NCBI GenBank assembly: GCA_049578545.1
Contig: JBAUMF010000033.1
Location: forward strand, 1 to 31,695
Direction of reading: 5' to 3'
Length of the DNA: 31,695 bases
Source: DASQBT01 sp049578545
GTDB taxonomy: Bacteria > Pseudomonadota > Gammaproteobacteria > Burkholderiales > Thiobacillaceae
Under the pieces are notes generated by a model. The model searched no databases. It was not told the DNA's origin and was given only the letters and a program-made list of their open reading frames with translations. The position numbers and the translations under genes are program-made. This document shows positions 31,684-31,695 of the stretch, piece by piece; the stretch's first letter is position 1; each line of letters begins with the position of its first letter.

Positions 31684-31695
31684 TGGGATCCTATC
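31601..31695 (+). mobile_element. Probable IS end (IS21-like) at right edge
   Basis: From about 31601 the sequence has a hairpin (ATGCCG 31610-31615, CGGCAT 31620-31625, GTTT loop) followed by T6, then CCGGCCGG and TGTTCCCATG. I recall this arrangement from IS21-family ends, but family assignment is by memory only. The element itself lies beyond the window. Confidence 0.35.

Noticed and set aside
1..31695. CRISPR array
   Set aside because: No set of regularly spaced repeats; the only direct repeats are the paired 25-mers and short heptamers.

Overview
The window looks like a chromosomal segment of a betaproteobacterium, probably Nitrosomonadales or a close relative. The evidence is gene order and family content: a leuX-type tRNA-Leu beside queA-tgt-yajC-secD-secF; rpoE-rseA-rseB-rseC-mucD followed by lepA-lepB-DUF4845-rnc-era-recO-pdxJ; nadB divergent from rpoE; and DUF4936, DUF4202 and GspAB proteins. 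The lineage is an inference from synteny and protein likeness. No database was searched.

Layout. (1) 1-2936 is the tRNA-proximal end of an integrated element. A P4-type tyrosine recombinase lies next to the 3' end of tRNA-Leu(CAA) and points away from it. Two unassigned cargo genes follow, then the first 20-odd codons of an AlpA-like regulator/excisionase gene cut by an insertion sequence that runs off the left edge. (2) 2937-9546 is core genome: tRNA-Leu (minus strand), then queA, tgt, yajC, secD, secF, a DedA membrane protein and a YchJ-like protein on the plus strand. (3) 9645-20001 is a tightly packed minus-strand block of 13 genes reading rpoE to pdxJ, many with 4-base overlaps. It begins with a convincing sigma-E-type promoter and contains one strong terminator-like hairpin, between the glutaredoxin-like gene and lepA. 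(4) 20062-23644 holds nadB, ygfX (minus), ygfZ and a DUF4936 gene. (5) 23893-26282 is a gspA-gspB pair on the minus strand. (6) 26426-28456 holds a DUF4202 gene, an exported Hsp20-type chaperone and a small potassium-channel-like membrane protein with a possible coupled leader peptide. (7) 28531-31695 is looser, accessory-like DNA: a DUF3800-like gene with an abnormal N terminus, about 690 bases with no convincing gene, folE, a REP/RAYT-like end, a membrane-anchored unknown, an attC-like half site, and a GIY-YIG-like gene that appears to run into a second insertion-sequence end at the right edge.

How the parts work together. The sigma-E block couples envelope stress sensing (RseA/RseB/RseC) and its periplasmic protease (MucD) with signal peptidase I, the translation factor LepA, RNase III and Era. 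The plus-strand block couples queuosine tRNA modification with the SecDF-YajC translocon accessory complex. The exported Hsp20 in the right half fits the same periplasmic-stress theme, and tandem GAACTT motifs precede it.

Both ends of the window seem to lie inside insertion sequences, which is what assembly breaks at multicopy repeats look like. The most unusual material is at the two ends: the clustered heptamers and broken regulator on the left, and the attC-like, REP-like and truncated nuclease features on the right. I found no CRISPR array, rRNA or complete new defence system.
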